Assembly: GCA_026393755.1 (NCBI GenBank)
Contig: JAPKZO010000028.1
Span: 62,001-126,000 of the forward strand
Source of the DNA: Acidobacteriota bacterium
Lineage (GTDB): Bacteria > Acidobacteriota > Vicinamibacteria > Vicinamibacterales > JAKQTR01
Reading direction: 5' to 3'
Length of the DNA stretch: 64,000 nucleotides
Numbering within the stretch: position 1 is the stretch's first letter; every line of letters starts with the position of its first letter. Positions 45,322 through 54,831 of this stretch are shown here, piece by piece. Below the pieces are notes generated by a model, which was not told where the DNA came from, ran no database searches, and was given only the letters and a program-made list of their open reading frames with translations. Made by a program: the position numbers and the translations under genes.

Positions 45322-46047
45322 GTGCGAATCAGCAAGGTGCTTCGGGGCGCCGTGATGTCAATTGGCATCGCCACGCCGGCGCTTGTCGCCTGGCTGGCAG
45401 CCGGCTGCCCGGTGATGGTGGACCGGCTGTTCGTGATGAACGAGGCGCCCGTGAAGGCCCGGGCGATCGTCTGCATCGGCGGCGGGCTCGGCGGGCACAA
45501 CCTGCCCACCGAAGATGGCTGGATGCGCGTCTACACGGCCGTGCAGCTGCACCACGACCAGTTCGCGCCGGTGGTGGTGTTCAGCGGCGGCGGCGCCCAG
45601 AAGGTCAGCGAGGCTGAGGTCTACTCGGAGACCGCCCAGTGGCTGGGCCTGCCCGCATCGAGCGTGGTACTTGATCCGGTGCCGGGCGGCACCAACGAGC
45701 ACCCGCGGAACCTGCTGAACATCGCGACGCTCGGTTTGACGAAGGACACGCCACTGCTCGTCGTGACGTCGCCGCTCCACTCGACACGCGTCTGGTTGTG
45801 CTTCCGCAAGGCGGGATTCACCAACGTCAGAATGGTCACGTCGTACGTCGCGAAAGGTCCGGACGCAGATCACCCGGACACCCGCATCATCCGGGATCGG
45901 CGCGTCTCGTCAGTTGAGTCCTATCGGCCAAGTGGCAAGAGCTACGACGATCCGATCAACCGCGTGAAGTGGGGGCTCGACAGCCTGCTCACGATCGCAC
46001 GCGAGGCGGTCGCCATCGGGGTCTACAAGTTCAAAGGCTTCATATAG
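45322..46047 (+). CDS. YdcF/SanA-type DUF218 protein
   Basis: The 241-residue protein has one N-terminal hydrophobic segment (ATPALVAWLAAGCPVMV), so it is membrane-anchored or exported. The DUF218 domain is visible as AIVCIGGGLGG, VVVFSGGGAQKVSEAEVYSE, HPRNLLNIATLG and LLVVTSPLHSTRVWLCFRKAGF. Proteins of this family have been linked to envelope barrier function and bind nucleotide-like ligands, but the activity is not known. It follows the glutamine synthetase-like gene closely and is probably cotranscribed. Confidence 0.85.
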   Translation: MRISKVLRGAVMSIGIATPALVAWLAAGCPVMVDRLFVMNEAPVKARAIVCIGGGLGGHNLPTEDGWMRVYTAVQLHHDQFAPVVVFSGGGAQKVSEAEVYSETAQWLGLPASSVVLDPVPGGTNEHPRNLLNIATLGLTKDTPLLVVTSPLHSTRVWLCFRKAGFTNVRMVTSYVAKGPDADHPDTRIIRDRRVSSVESYRPSGKSYDDPINRVKWGLDSLLTIAREAVAIGVYKFKGFI

Positions 46048-46209
46048 AGACGGCTTCTGCACCATCCGAGGAGCCCCGCTTCCGGCTCTTCTGGTAGACT
46101 GATTCCAGGCACCTTGGACGGCCGTCAACCGGTCATTTTCGGCCGGTAGCCGCGCGAGATGCCGAGCCCTTATATTCCTTCCTGATACAGCCCTGTCGAG
46201 GAGACGGTC

Positions 46210-48417
46210 ATGTCCACGACCTACGACTACAAAGTCCGAACGACTTACACCGATGACGTGCCTCGCCTCCGCGCCGCGCACCGGATCGTGGCGGAGTTCC
46301 CGTTCACGCCAAGTCTGCCCGACAAGGGGTACACCGGGCGCACGCTCTTTATCGACCTCGATACGATGAGCATCAGGGAGAAGGCCGTCACGAAGGAAAT
46401 GGTGGACATCTTCACGGGGGGGCGCGGCTTCGGCCTTTACTACCTCTGGCACGCGACAACGCCGACTACCAAGTGGAACGATCCGGACAACGAGATCATC
46501 ATCTGCCCCGGCCCGCTGGCGGGCAACACCCAGTACGCGGGGTCGGGCAAGTCGATTGTCGTGACGATTTCCCCGGAGACGGATCTGGCGATCGACTGCA
46601 ACGTGGGTGGATACTTCGGGCCCCTGGTGAAGTTCTGCGGCTTCGACGCGGTCGAGATTCGGGGCAAGGCGAAGAGCGAAACCATCATCGTCATCGACGG
46701 CCCGCGCGGCGTGATCCGCTTCGAAGAGGCGGAAGAAGAGACGCCCGACAGCCACATCGCCGGCGAAATCTTCACGCACATGTACGCGGAAGATGCGAAG
46801 GATATGCAGAACGTGTCGGTGGTCTCGGCCGGCAAAGCGGCCGAATCGGCCTACATGGGGTGTCTCAATTTCTCGTGGTACGACCCGAGGCGAGGGGCGG
46901 TGCGATTGAAACAGGCCGGGCGCGGCGGGACGGGCACGGTGTTCCGCGACAAGAAGCTCAAGGCCCTGGTCGTCCGCGGCTTCAAGATGAAGGCCGACTT
47001 GAATCACGCCGCCGACTTTCCCATCACGGTCCAGGTCGGCAAGAAGATCAACCAGGAGATTCGCGACTATGACGACGAGCAGTGCCATATGCGACGGCAA
47101 GGCACGGCGCATCTGGTCGAGGTGATGGACGCGTACGACCTGCTCCCGGTGCACAACTTCCAGTACGGCAAGCACCCGGACACGCCGAAGATTGATTCCC
47201 AGGTGTGGGACAAGCGCTTCACGCAGGGCATCCCCGACCATTGCTGGTACGGCTGCGGCATGGGCTGTTCCAAGGGCGCCGACGGCCATCTGGTCCGCAC
47301 GGGCCCCTACAAGGGGGACATCGTCACGGTGGACGGCCCGGAATACGAGAACGCCGCCGGCCTCGCATCGAACTGCGGGCTGTTCGATCCCGACTGGCTG
47401 CTCGAGGTGAACTTCTACTGCGATACGTACGGGATCGACACGATTTCGTACGGCACCTCGTGCGCGTTCGTCATGGAGTGCTATGAGAAGGGCATTCTGA
47501 ACAAGGAACGGACCGGCGGCGTCGACCTTACGTGGGGCAACGGCGAGGCCGAGGTGGAACTGCTGCATCAAATGTGGCGCGGCGAGGGCTTCGGCGTCAT
47601 CGTCGGCAAGGGCGTCCGCTACATGCAGAACCTGTTCATCAAGAAGGGGTGGGGCGACCCGCAGTTTATTCGCGACATCGGCATGCAGAACAAGGGCCTC
47701 GAGTTCTCACAGTACATGTCGAAGGAGTCGCTGGCACAGCAGGGCGGATACTGCATGACCAACAAGGGGCCCCAGCACGACGAGGCGTGGCTGATCTTCA
47801 TGGACATGGTGAACAACCAGATCCCGACCTTCGAGGACAAGGCGGAGGCGCTCTACTACTTCCCGCTCTTCCGCACGTGGTTCGGCCTGCAGGGCCTCTG
47901 TAAGCTGCCGTGGAACGACATCGAACCGCCGGACAATCACGAGAAGTACCCAGGGCCGGAAGCCGCGAAGGTCCCCGAGCACGTGGATAACTACCTGGCG
48001 CTCTACACCGGCATCACGGGCAAGCCGCTCGACAGGGCGTCGCTGATTGACCAGTCCGCCAGGGTCTACAACTTCCAGCGCATCTTCAACCTCCGCAGGG
48101 GATCGGGCCTGCGCGAACACGACATGCCGCCGTACCGGGCGATGGGGCCGGTGACGGCCGAGGAGTACGAGTCGCGGGCCGATCGCTACGACAAGCAGCT
48201 CAAGGACATCGTCGGCGTCGATCCGGCCGGCAAGACCACCGCGGAGAAGATGAAGCTGCACCGCGAGTGGCGAACCGATCGCTACAACAAGCTGCTCGAT
48301 GCGGTGTACAAGCGGCGCGGCTGGACGCCAGGCGGTGTGCCGACGCTGGAGCGGCTGAAGCACCTCGGGATCGATTTTCCCGAGGTGGTGGCGCTGGCGA
48401 AGCCGCACTGGGGATGA
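46210..48417 (+). CDS. tungsten-type aldehyde:ferredoxin oxidoreductase
   Basis: This 735-residue AOR-family protein binds a tungstobispterin and one 4Fe-4S cluster. The cluster ligands include C345, C349 and C353 in HCWYGCGMGC, with another Cys further on. The family core appears as FTGGRGFGLYYL, CPGPLAGNTQYAGSGKS, AGRGGTGTVFRDKKLKALVVRG and CDTYGIDTISYGTSCAF. It would oxidise aldehydes to acids (or run the reverse at low potential) with ferredoxin. The C-terminal 130 residues are longer than in archaeal AOR. GAGGAGA precedes ATG 46210. A ThiS-like gene follows 6 bp later. The substrate is unknown. Confidence 0.9.
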   Translation: MSTTYDYKVRTTYTDDVPRLRAAHRIVAEFPFTPSLPDKGYTGRTLFIDLDTMSIREKAVTKEMVDIFTGGRGFGLYYLWHATTPTTKWNDPDNEIIICPGPLAGNTQYAGSGKSIVVTISPETDLAIDCNVGGYFGPLVKFCGFDAVEIRGKAKSETIIVIDGPRGVIRFEEAEEETPDSHIAGEIFTHMYAEDAKDMQNVSVVSAGKAAESAYMGCLNFSWYDPRRGAVRLKQAGRGGTGTVFRDKKLKALVVRGFKMKADLNHAADFPITVQVGKKINQEIRDYDDEQCHMRRQGTAHLVEVMDAYDLLPVHNFQYGKHPDTPKIDSQVWDKRFTQGIPDHCWYGCGMGCSKGADGHLVRTGPYKGDIVTVDGPEYENAAGLASNCGLFDPDWLLEVNFYCDTYGIDTISYGTSCAFVMECYEKGILNKERTGGVDLTWGNGEAEVELLHQMWRGEGFGVIVGKGVRYMQNLFIKKGWGDPQFIRDIGMQNKGLEFSQYMSKESLAQQGGYCMTNKGPQHDEAWLIFMDMVNNQIPTFEDKAEALYYFPLFRTWFGLQGLCKLPWNDIEPPDNHEKYPGPEAAKVPEHVDNYLALYTGITGKPLDRASLIDQSARVYNFQRIFNLRRGSGLREHDMPPYRAMGPVTAEEYESRADRYDKQLKDIVGVDPAGKTTAEKMKLHREWRTDRYNKLLDAVYKRRGWTPGGVPTLERLKHLGIDFPEVVALAKPHWG

Positions 48418-48423
48418 CGTCCG

Positions 48424-48621
48424 ATGCTCGTCGTCAATGATGAACCTCTGGACTACGACGCCGGGATGACCGTCGCCGACGTTCTCAAGAAGCGCAGCTA
48501 CATCTGGCGCCTGCTGGCGGTGTTCGTCAATGGCACGTTCGTCCCGCGCGGCACGTACGACAAGACGCCGGTGCCCGACGGCGCCGACGTCAAAGTCATC
48601 CACCAGATCGCCGGCGGATAG
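48424..48621 (+). CDS. ThiS/MoaD-like small sulfur-carrier protein
   Basis: The 65-residue beta-grasp protein ends VIHQIAGG; the C-terminal Gly-Gly is the site of adenylation and thiocarboxylation in this superfamily. It lies 6 bp after the AOR gene, so it probably serves that enzyme, for example as sulfur donor in making its dithiolene pterin. It starts ATG 48424 (MLVVNDEPLDYD). No activating E1-like (MoeB/ThiF) gene is nearby, so activation must come from elsewhere. Confidence 0.85.
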   Translation: MLVVNDEPLDYDAGMTVADVLKKRSYIWRLLAVFVNGTFVPRGTYDKTPVPDGADVKVIHQIAGG

Positions 48622-48684
48622 CGCTCGACCGTATCCCTCTGATTGGGGATGCGGGGCCTCGCCGCCGGCCGTAGACTCCGCATC

Positions 48685-50031
48685 ATGAACGGTATCACCC
48701 TCCCTGTTCCCATCGCCAATCCCGTTCGAATCAACACCCGCACCGTGCTCGCCATTTATGCGGTGGGCGCCATGCTGCTCGGCGCCGCGCTCGCCGCCTT
48801 CGGACCGATCTGGTTCCACGGCGAGGTTGACGGACTCCCCTACGCCAAGAACGCATTCGTTCGAGTCGTTGGCGCGGTCATCTTCGCCGCCGGATGCTTC
48901 GCGATGGCGCTCGCCAGGGTGGAAGACCCTGACGCCCGCCGGCGAGGAATCGGGTGGCTGGCAATCGGTCACGCCGTCGTTGCGGCCGTCGTGATCAGCC
49001 AGCATTTCACCATCTGGATCGCTCCGTGGTCCGCTGCAGCCGGCGGATCACTTTTCACTGTCGCCGGCCTGCTGCTCTACTTGTGGCAATTCGGCGAGGG
49101 ATCCGACGGCCGGTTGCAGGGCGGCATGATCGTGCTGTTCCCCGACGGCGACGTGTCGGTTCCGTACTCGCTTCGTTCGGAATACGAGCGTCGCATTCAG
49201 CAGGCCGCAGCACAGGAGGAGCGGAACCGTCTCGCCCGCGATCTCCATGACTCAATCAAGCAGCAACTGTTCGCCATCCACACCGCTGCCGCGACGGCCC
49301 AAGCGCGATTCGAGGGCGAGCCGGCTGGGGCGCGCGCGGCCATTGACCAGATACGCGAATCCGCTCGGGCGGCGACGGGCGAGATGGACGCGATGCTCCA
49401 GGGTTTGCGCGCCGCACCCCTCGAGAACGTCGGTCTCGTCGAAGCGCTCAAACAGGCCTGCGAGGCCCTGGCGTTCAGAACCGGTGCCCGTGTTGACTTC
49501 ACGCCGGGCGCGTTGCCGTCCAGCATGGGATTACCTCCGGGCACTCAAAACGCCATCTTCCGCATCGCGCAAGAGGCGCTCGCCAACATCGCGCGCCACG
49601 CCCGCGCCACTCACGTGCAGGTGACGCTGGCCGGTTCCGATGGCGAAATCGAATTGACGGTGAAGGACGATGGGGCGGGGTTCGATCAGAGTCAGCCGGC
49701 CCGAGGCGTGGGACTCTCCAACATGCGTACGCGAGCAGAACAGCACGGCGGGCGAATTGAACTGGTCAGCCAGCCCGGTGTCGGCACTCGCGTCCGGCTG
49801 ACTGTCCGCGCCGCGGGCCGGGATTCGGGCGATGCCAAGTACCACGGAAGGCGCGCGGCCATGTACGGCATGATCGCGTTCACGAATCTCATGATGGGGT
49901 TGGCCACGGCGTCCCACGACAGAGACCTCCTGATGTTGAATGTGCCGGTCTCGATCCTGATGCTCGCCGGATGCGTGCACGAACTGCTTGCGTACTTCCA
50001 CACGCGCAAGCCCCAGGGAGCCGGCCAATGA
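48685..50031 (+). CDS. NarL-type sensor histidine kinase with C-terminal helices
   Basis: The 448-residue kinase begins MNGITLPVPIANPVRINTRT. Four hydrophobic helices span about 22-150. The HisKA_3 dimerisation region follows with the phospho-acceptor H188 in RLARDLHDSIKQQL. The HATPase domain has IFRIAQEALANIARHA and GVGLSNMRTRAEQHGG. After the ATPase domain a further 70 residues contain two likely membrane helices (MYGMIAFTNLMMGLA and LMLNVPVSILMLAGCVHELL), which is unusual. The stop overlaps the start of a LuxR-type regulator (ATGA), its evident partner. There is no periplasmic sensor domain, so it may read the membrane itself. Confidence 0.9.
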   Translation: MNGITLPVPIANPVRINTRTVLAIYAVGAMLLGAALAAFGPIWFHGEVDGLPYAKNAFVRVVGAVIFAAGCFAMALARVEDPDARRRGIGWLAIGHAVVAAVVISQHFTIWIAPWSAAAGGSLFTVAGLLLYLWQFGEGSDGRLQGGMIVLFPDGDVSVPYSLRSEYERRIQQAAAQEERNRLARDLHDSIKQQLFAIHTAAATAQARFEGEPAGARAAIDQIRESARAATGEMDAMLQGLRAAPLENVGLVEALKQACEALAFRTGARVDFTPGALPSSMGLPPGTQNAIFRIAQEALANIARHARATHVQVTLAGSDGEIELTVKDDGAGFDQSQPARGVGLSNMRTRAEQHGGRIELVSQPGVGTRVRLTVRAAGRDSGDAKYHGRRAAMYGMIAFTNLMMGLATASHDRDLLMLNVPVSILMLAGCVHELLAYFHTRKPQGAGQ

Positions 50032-50666
50032 ACGCCATCAGCGTCGTACTTGTTGACGATCACAAGGTCGTGACGCGCAGTTTGAAGAGCTACCTGGAGT
50101 CGTTTCCCGATCTTCGCGTGGTAGGCATCGCGGCAAGTGGCGAGGAACTCCTGGAGCACCTGTCCGACTGGCACCCGCAGGTTGTCGTCCAGGATCTGCT
50201 CTTGCCGGGCGGCATCGACGGCATCGAAACAACCCGCCGGGCGCTTGCCCGTGAGCCGTCGATACGGGTCGTGGCTCTCACCGCGTCAATAGACGAGGGA
50301 CGCATGATGGCCGCACTGAGGGCCGGCGCAACCGGCTACATCAGGAAGGACGCAGAACCGGAAACTCTCCTCGCGGCGATTCGCGCCGTCGCGCGCGGGA
50401 GGACGTTCATCGACCCGTACGTGGCTTGTCGTGTCGCCGAGGATGCGACAGCCCACGAGGAGTTGACGGCCCGCGAGCGCGAAGTGCTGCGTCATGTGGC
50501 GTTGGGCCTGTCAAACAAGGACATCGCAGAAGCGCTGTCGGTCAGCGAGGAGACCATCAAGACGCACGTCGGTCACCTGCTCGGCAAACTGGGCGTGGAG
50601 AATCGCGCCCAGGCTATCGTGCAGGCGCTGAAGCGCAGTCTGATCTCGCTCGACGAACTCGATTAG
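50028..50666 (+). CDS. NarL/FixJ-family response regulator
   Basis: The 212-residue regulator has a receiver domain with D10/D11 and phospho-acceptor D56, and a LuxR-type HTH (ELTAREREVLRHVALGLSNKDIAEALSVSEETIKTHV, read in parts) near residues 145-205. It begins MNAISVVLVDDHKVV at ATG 50028, coupled to the kinase stop. It should be phosphorylated by that kinase and control promoters that cannot be named from this window. Confidence 0.93.
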   Translation: MNAISVVLVDDHKVVTRSLKSYLESFPDLRVVGIAASGEELLEHLSDWHPQVVVQDLLLPGGIDGIETTRRALAREPSIRVVALTASIDEGRMMAALRAGATGYIRKDAEPETLLAAIRAVARGRTFIDPYVACRVAEDATAHEELTAREREVLRHVALGLSNKDIAEALSVSEETIKTHVGHLLGKLGVENRAQAIVQALKRSLISLDELD

Positions 50667-50767
50667 TTGCCAGACGGATTTCATGACGGCACTCCCTGTC
50701 GTCGCGCCGGATCTCCTCGATGTTAACTCGCTCCTGCTATCATCATCATGCACCCCAGGAGACGACC

Positions 50768-51235
50768 ATGCCGCAACTGAAGACGGGCGATAAGGCTCCC
50801 GCGTTCTCGCTCAAGAACCAGCAGGGGGAAACCGTGAAGCTCTCTGCATTCAAGGGCCAGAAGGTTCTGGTCTACTTCTATCCGAAGGCCGACACGCCCG
50901 GCTGCACGACGCAGTCGTGCAACGTGCGCGACGCGAGACCGAACCTCAGCCAACTTGGCGTTGCCGCCCTCGGCATCAGCCCGGACCAGCCCGAGGCGCA
51001 GCAGAAGTTCGACACCAGGTTCAAGCTCGGTTTCCCGCTCCTGGCCGATACCGATCACTCGGTGGCGGAGGCGTACGGCGTGTGGGGCGAGAAGTCGATG
51101 TACGGGAAGAAGTACTTCGGCATCATCCGCTCGTCGTTCCTCATCGACGAGAAAGGCAAGATCGCGCACGCCTGGTACAAGGTGTCACCTGACGACACCG
51201 TGCCGCTGGCCATCGCCGCGCTCCGAAGCGTCTAA
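50768..51235 (+). CDS. bcp: thioredoxin-dependent peroxiredoxin, BCP type
   Basis: The 155-residue peroxiredoxin begins MPQLKTGDKAPAFSLKNQQG at ATG 50768, after CCAGGAGA. The peroxidatic Cys is in the PKADTPGCTTQSC motif, and the second Cys five residues on is the resolving one of the atypical 2-Cys BCP type. YGVWGEKSMYGKKYFGIIRSSF is a family signature. It reduces peroxides using thioredoxin. It stands alone between the NarL-type regulator and the convergent S9 peptidase. Confidence 0.95.
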   Translation: MPQLKTGDKAPAFSLKNQQGETVKLSAFKGQKVLVYFYPKADTPGCTTQSCNVRDARPNLSQLGVAALGISPDQPEAQQKFDTRFKLGFPLLADTDHSVAEAYGVWGEKSMYGKKYFGIIRSSFLIDEKGKIAHAWYKVSPDDTVPLAIAALRSV

Positions 51236-51288
51236 GCGCCTGTGTGAGCGGGGACGCGGCGCGGGCGGACGTCTCCGCTTGCGCCGAT

Positions 51289-54102
51289 CTACCGTCTCAC
51301 GGGCTTGTCGCCAACCTGCTCGCGTTCGCGGTTCAGCTCCACGATGTCCACGCTCTCGGACGCTTCGCCGAGCAGCCAGCGGCAGAAGTAGTCCGCCCGC
51401 ACCATGTTGAAGTACGCGGCGGCCGACCCGTAACTGTGCCGCTGACCCGGCAGCACGACGAAATCAAACCGCTTGTTCGCCTTGATCAGGGCGTCGATCA
51501 GCCTGTAGGTGTTCGCCGGATGCACGTTGTTGTCGATATCCCCGGTCGACAGCATCAGGTGGCCCTTGAGGTTCTTGGCGAGTTCGGAGTTCCTCTCGAT
51601 GTTGTACTCGAACGTGACGTTGCCATCCTTGCCGACAACCTCTTTCACGCCCTGGTGCTTCTCGCTCCAGGTGTTGTTGTAGATGTTGTTCTCGTGGTTG
51701 CCTGATTCCGACACCGCCACCTTGAAGAAGTCCGGGTACACCAGCATGGCGGCGGTGGACATGAACCCTCCGCCCGAGTGGCCCCAAATGCCAACCTTGT
51801 TGATGTCGATAAACGTGTTCTTGCGGGCCAACTGCTCGACGGCCGCCTTCTTGTCGGCCAGGCCGTAGTCGCGCAGGTTGCCGTACCCGTAGTTGTGGTA
51901 CCACTTCGACCGCTGCGGGCTGCCGCCCCGATTCCCGACCTCGACGACGATGAAGCCGAACTGGGCGAGCGACATGCTGTTGCTTCTCGGATTGAAGGTC
52001 TTGGTGACGCTCTCCTGCTGCGGACCCGGGTAGACGTAGAGAATCACCGGGTACTTCTTCGCCGGATCAAAGTCGAACGGCTTGTACATCACTCCGAACA
52101 AGTCCGTGATCCCGTCGTCGGCCTTCACCTTGAACGGCTCCGGGTATTTGAAGCCGGCGTCGACAAGGGCGCTGACGTCAGTGGTCTCGAGCGGCGTGAC
52201 CAGCGTGCCCATGGCGTCGTAGAGCGCCGAGGTTGGCGCCAAGTTGATGCGCGAAGCGTTGTCAACGAAGTACCGGTTGGATTCCGCCAGGGTGGCCGCG
52301 TGCGACGCGTCACCCGGGTTGAGCAGCTTGAGACCGGTGCCGTCGAGATTCGTGCGATAGAGATGCGGATAGTAGGGATCTTCGCCCGCCTCCCGGCCGA
52401 GGGCCGTGAAGAAGGCAACTCGCAATTTCTCGTCGACGCCATCGAGACTGGTCGTCACGAACTCCCCTGACGTGATGGCGTTCTTGAGCGCGCCCGTCGC
52501 GGCGTCGAAGAGGTAGTAGTGTCCCCAGCCCGTCCGCTCTGACCAGTGCACCAGTTCGGTGCCCTTGTTGATGAGGCGGAGCGGTTTCGTCTCGATATAG
52601 GTGTTCAGCCGCTCCTCGATGAGGACCTTCACGTCTCCCGTCTCCGGGTCGGCCACACAGACGTCCACCTTCTTCAGGTCCCGGCTGATGCGCGTGAAGT
52701 AGAGCTTGTCGGTGGTCTCGCTCAGCCACTGCGGAGGCGGAGGCGCATCCGGTCCGGTGGCGGCGCCGCCGCCCTGCCCGCCGCGTCCGCCGCCGCCGCC
52801 ACGAGTCGGCATGGTGGCGATCGACACGGTCTGATCCTTGAACTTGTCGATCTTCGTCTTGACCATCGCCTTGGTGTCGCGATCGAACACGTTGAGCTCC
52901 GACTGCGGCGCGTTGGCTTCGCCGGGCATCGCGTACCGGTAGGTCTCGAGCTTCGGGCGCGGCGAGGCCAGCGAGTCGATCACCCACAGATCGGCGACCT
53001 TCCGCTGGTCGCGGCGAACGACGACGAACTTCTTCGAGTCTCGCGACCAGATCACCCCGATGGCCGCAACGCGGGCGTTCTTGTCGACCGCCGCCTGATC
53101 GCCTTCGGCCTGCTGCTGGTCTTCTTCCTGCTGCTGCTGCTCGATCTGGCCGCCGACCGGCGCCGTTCGCGCGTAACTGTAGTTCTCCTCGCCGTCCTTG
53201 GTGAGCTGCACCTCGACGATCTTCGGATCGTCGGCCTTCTTCTCCGCCAGCGCGAAACTCGCCGCATCCATCATGAACAGGTTGTGGTTTCGCGCGAACA
53301 CGATCGTCTTCTCGTCAGGCGACATCTGCACCCATCGTGGTCGCCTGGGCGCCCGATAGTCGTCATCAATCAGGTCGAGCATGCCGGTCGCCAGGTCGTA
53401 CTCGAAGTGCAGCGTCCTCGGGCGGGGCGGAGGCGCGGCCCCCGCGCCAGGCCGTTGGGCTGTCTGACCTGTCTGGCCGCGCTGCTGTTGCTGGGCGCTC
53501 TCTTGCTGGCCGTCCTCGTCCCCCGCGACACCGTCGGTCATCTGGACCGGAACGTCCTTCTTGACGACCGCTTCGGTCTTTTTCACTACCGCGGCGCCCT
53601 TCTTGTCGACCGCGGGCGGCTCTACCGGCGCCGGCTTCTTCGGCTTGACGATCTGGGCATCTCGCGGCACGGTGACGTCGAATTGGAATGCGGTGTCCTT
53701 CTTGACAAACCTGATGGTGGTAAACGGCAGGTGCTGCGCGTCGTACGGCTGGAGCGTGATCGCCGTCAGCGTGGCAGCCATCTTGGCGTGATCAAAGAGC
53801 GGCGTCCTGGTCTTCTTGACGGCGTCAACGATGAAGAACTTACGCCCGTCGCGCGTCTGGAAGCTGTACCAGAACCGGTCGCCACTCTCGAGCCATCGCG
53901 GCGTCACCGATGTGTCGAAAACGAGCCGGCCGACCTTCTGCGTCGTCCACTGCGATGCCAGATCGTAGTTCGGTTTCGGCGTCGGCGGCGCCTTCTGGGC
54001 GAGCGGTGTGGCGGCCGGCATCACGGCGAACGCCACGGCGAGACCACACACGACGACTAAGCGGGACAGACTCGAACGCTGATGAGCGCCTGGCAAGTGC
54101 AT
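51289..54102 (-). CDS. S9 family dipeptidyl-peptidase-like exported peptidase
   Basis: The protein has 937 residues and starts at ATG 54102, with AAGGAG 7 nt upstream. A signal peptide (about 1-36) precedes a propeller domain of DPP IV-like type. A Gln/Pro-rich low-complexity insert at about 195-235 (QQESAQQQQRGQTG) and a Gly-rich loop (TRGGGGGRGGQGGG) interrupt it. The hydrolase domain has the nucleophile in IWGHSGGGFMS, Asp in STGDIDNNVHP and His in GQRHSYG. It probably releases dipeptides outside the cytoplasm. It is larger than the S9 enzyme at 11016 and only distantly related to it. Confidence 0.92.
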   Translation of the reverse strand: MHLPGAHQRSSLSRLVVVCGLAVAFAVMPAATPLAQKAPPTPKPNYDLASQWTTQKVGRLVFDTSVTPRWLESGDRFWYSFQTRDGRKFFIVDAVKKTRTPLFDHAKMAATLTAITLQPYDAQHLPFTTIRFVKKDTAFQFDVTVPRDAQIVKPKKPAPVEPPAVDKKGAAVVKKTEAVVKKDVPVQMTDGVAGDEDGQQESAQQQQRGQTGQTAQRPGAGAAPPPRPRTLHFEYDLATGMLDLIDDDYRAPRRPRWVQMSPDEKTIVFARNHNLFMMDAASFALAEKKADDPKIVEVQLTKDGEENYSYARTAPVGGQIEQQQQEEDQQQAEGDQAAVDKNARVAAIGVIWSRDSKKFVVVRRDQRKVADLWVIDSLASPRPKLETYRYAMPGEANAPQSELNVFDRDTKAMVKTKIDKFKDQTVSIATMPTRGGGGGRGGQGGGAATGPDAPPPPQWLSETTDKLYFTRISRDLKKVDVCVADPETGDVKVLIEERLNTYIETKPLRLINKGTELVHWSERTGWGHYYLFDAATGALKNAITSGEFVTTSLDGVDEKLRVAFFTALGREAGEDPYYPHLYRTNLDGTGLKLLNPGDASHAATLAESNRYFVDNASRINLAPTSALYDAMGTLVTPLETTDVSALVDAGFKYPEPFKVKADDGITDLFGVMYKPFDFDPAKKYPVILYVYPGPQQESVTKTFNPRSNSMSLAQFGFIVVEVGNRGGSPQRSKWYHNYGYGNLRDYGLADKKAAVEQLARKNTFIDINKVGIWGHSGGGFMSTAAMLVYPDFFKVAVSESGNHENNIYNNTWSEKHQGVKEVVGKDGNVTFEYNIERNSELAKNLKGHLMLSTGDIDNNVHPANTYRLIDALIKANKRFDFVVLPGQRHSYGSAAAYFNMVRADYFCRWLLGEASESVDIVELNREREQVGDKPVRR

Positions 54103-54206
54103 GACCGACTCCTTGTGAGATGCGTGATCGCTTGAGAACAGACTGACCCCTGGACCGGCCGGAGCCAGCCCGGGCTGGACGGGCAAATAGTGAAGTGCAC
54201 GCGAGA

Positions 54207-54704
54207 CTAGATCTGGACAAACCGGGACTTCTTCGCTCCACAGATCGGGCATTCGTCGGGCGGCGTGCCCGGTTCGATGTAACCGCAGACCGGACACAGG
54301 TAGAAGTGTGTCTCCGCAAGATCCCGGCCCTGCGATGCGGCGTCGAGTGCGGCCTGGTACAGCCGGGCGTGAACTTCTTCCGCCTTGACGGCATAGCCGA
54401 ACATGCGCTTTGCCTTGTGGCCTTCGGCCTCGGCAGTCGCCAGCATCGGCGGGTACATTTCGGTGAACTCGTACGTCTCGCCGCCAATGGCGGCCTTCAG
54501 GTTGTCCGTGGTGGACTGCACCGCGTCAAGCGCCCGCAGATGGCCCTCGGCGTGTATCCGCTCGGCCTCGGCGGTCGTTCGGAACAGACGTGCGATATTC
54601 GCAAATCCCTCCTGTTCGGCCCGCGCGGCAAACGCCCGGTACTTCTGGTTCGCCTGGCTTTCCCCAGCGAATGCGTTTTTCAGATTGTCGATGCTCGTCG
54701 GCAT
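54207..54704 (-). CDS. rbr: rubrerythrin
   Basis: This 165-residue protein has an N-terminal four-helix diiron domain with ExxH ligands (AEAERIHAEGH and AVKAEEVHARLY). The C-terminal rubredoxin-like FeS4 knuckles are CPVCGY and CPICGA. It reduces hydrogen peroxide in oxygen-sensitive or microaerobic cells. ATG 54704 has GGAGG 7 nt upstream. A longer start at 54833 passes through the promoter region and is rejected. It is divergent from the lipoprotein gene at 54832. Confidence 0.96.
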   Translation of the reverse strand: MPTSIDNLKNAFAGESQANQKYRAFAARAEQEGFANIARLFRTTAEAERIHAEGHLRALDAVQSTTDNLKAAIGGETYEFTEMYPPMLATAEAEGHKAKRMFGYAVKAEEVHARLYQAALDAASQGRDLAETHFYLCPVCGYIEPGTPPDECPICGAKKSRFVQI

Positions 54705-54784
54705 AAATGGCCTCCAGGATGTCAATGGGCCGTATTGTAGACGTGACCGGGCAAAATTGCATGTGCGTCGGCCACGCCGGCCGA

Positions 54785-54813
54785 TTGACCCCGGCCAGAC
54801 AGCATCGTACAGT
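54785..54813 (+). promoter_or_regulatory. sigma-70 promoter of the unknown lipoprotein gene
   Basis: TTGACC (54785-54790) and TACAGT (54808-54813) are 17 bp apart, the best sigma-70 match I noticed in the window. Transcription would start near 54820, 12 nt before ATG 54832. GGGAGG lies between. Confidence 0.65.
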
Positions 54814-54831
54814 CTGCTCGGGAGGCTGGCC

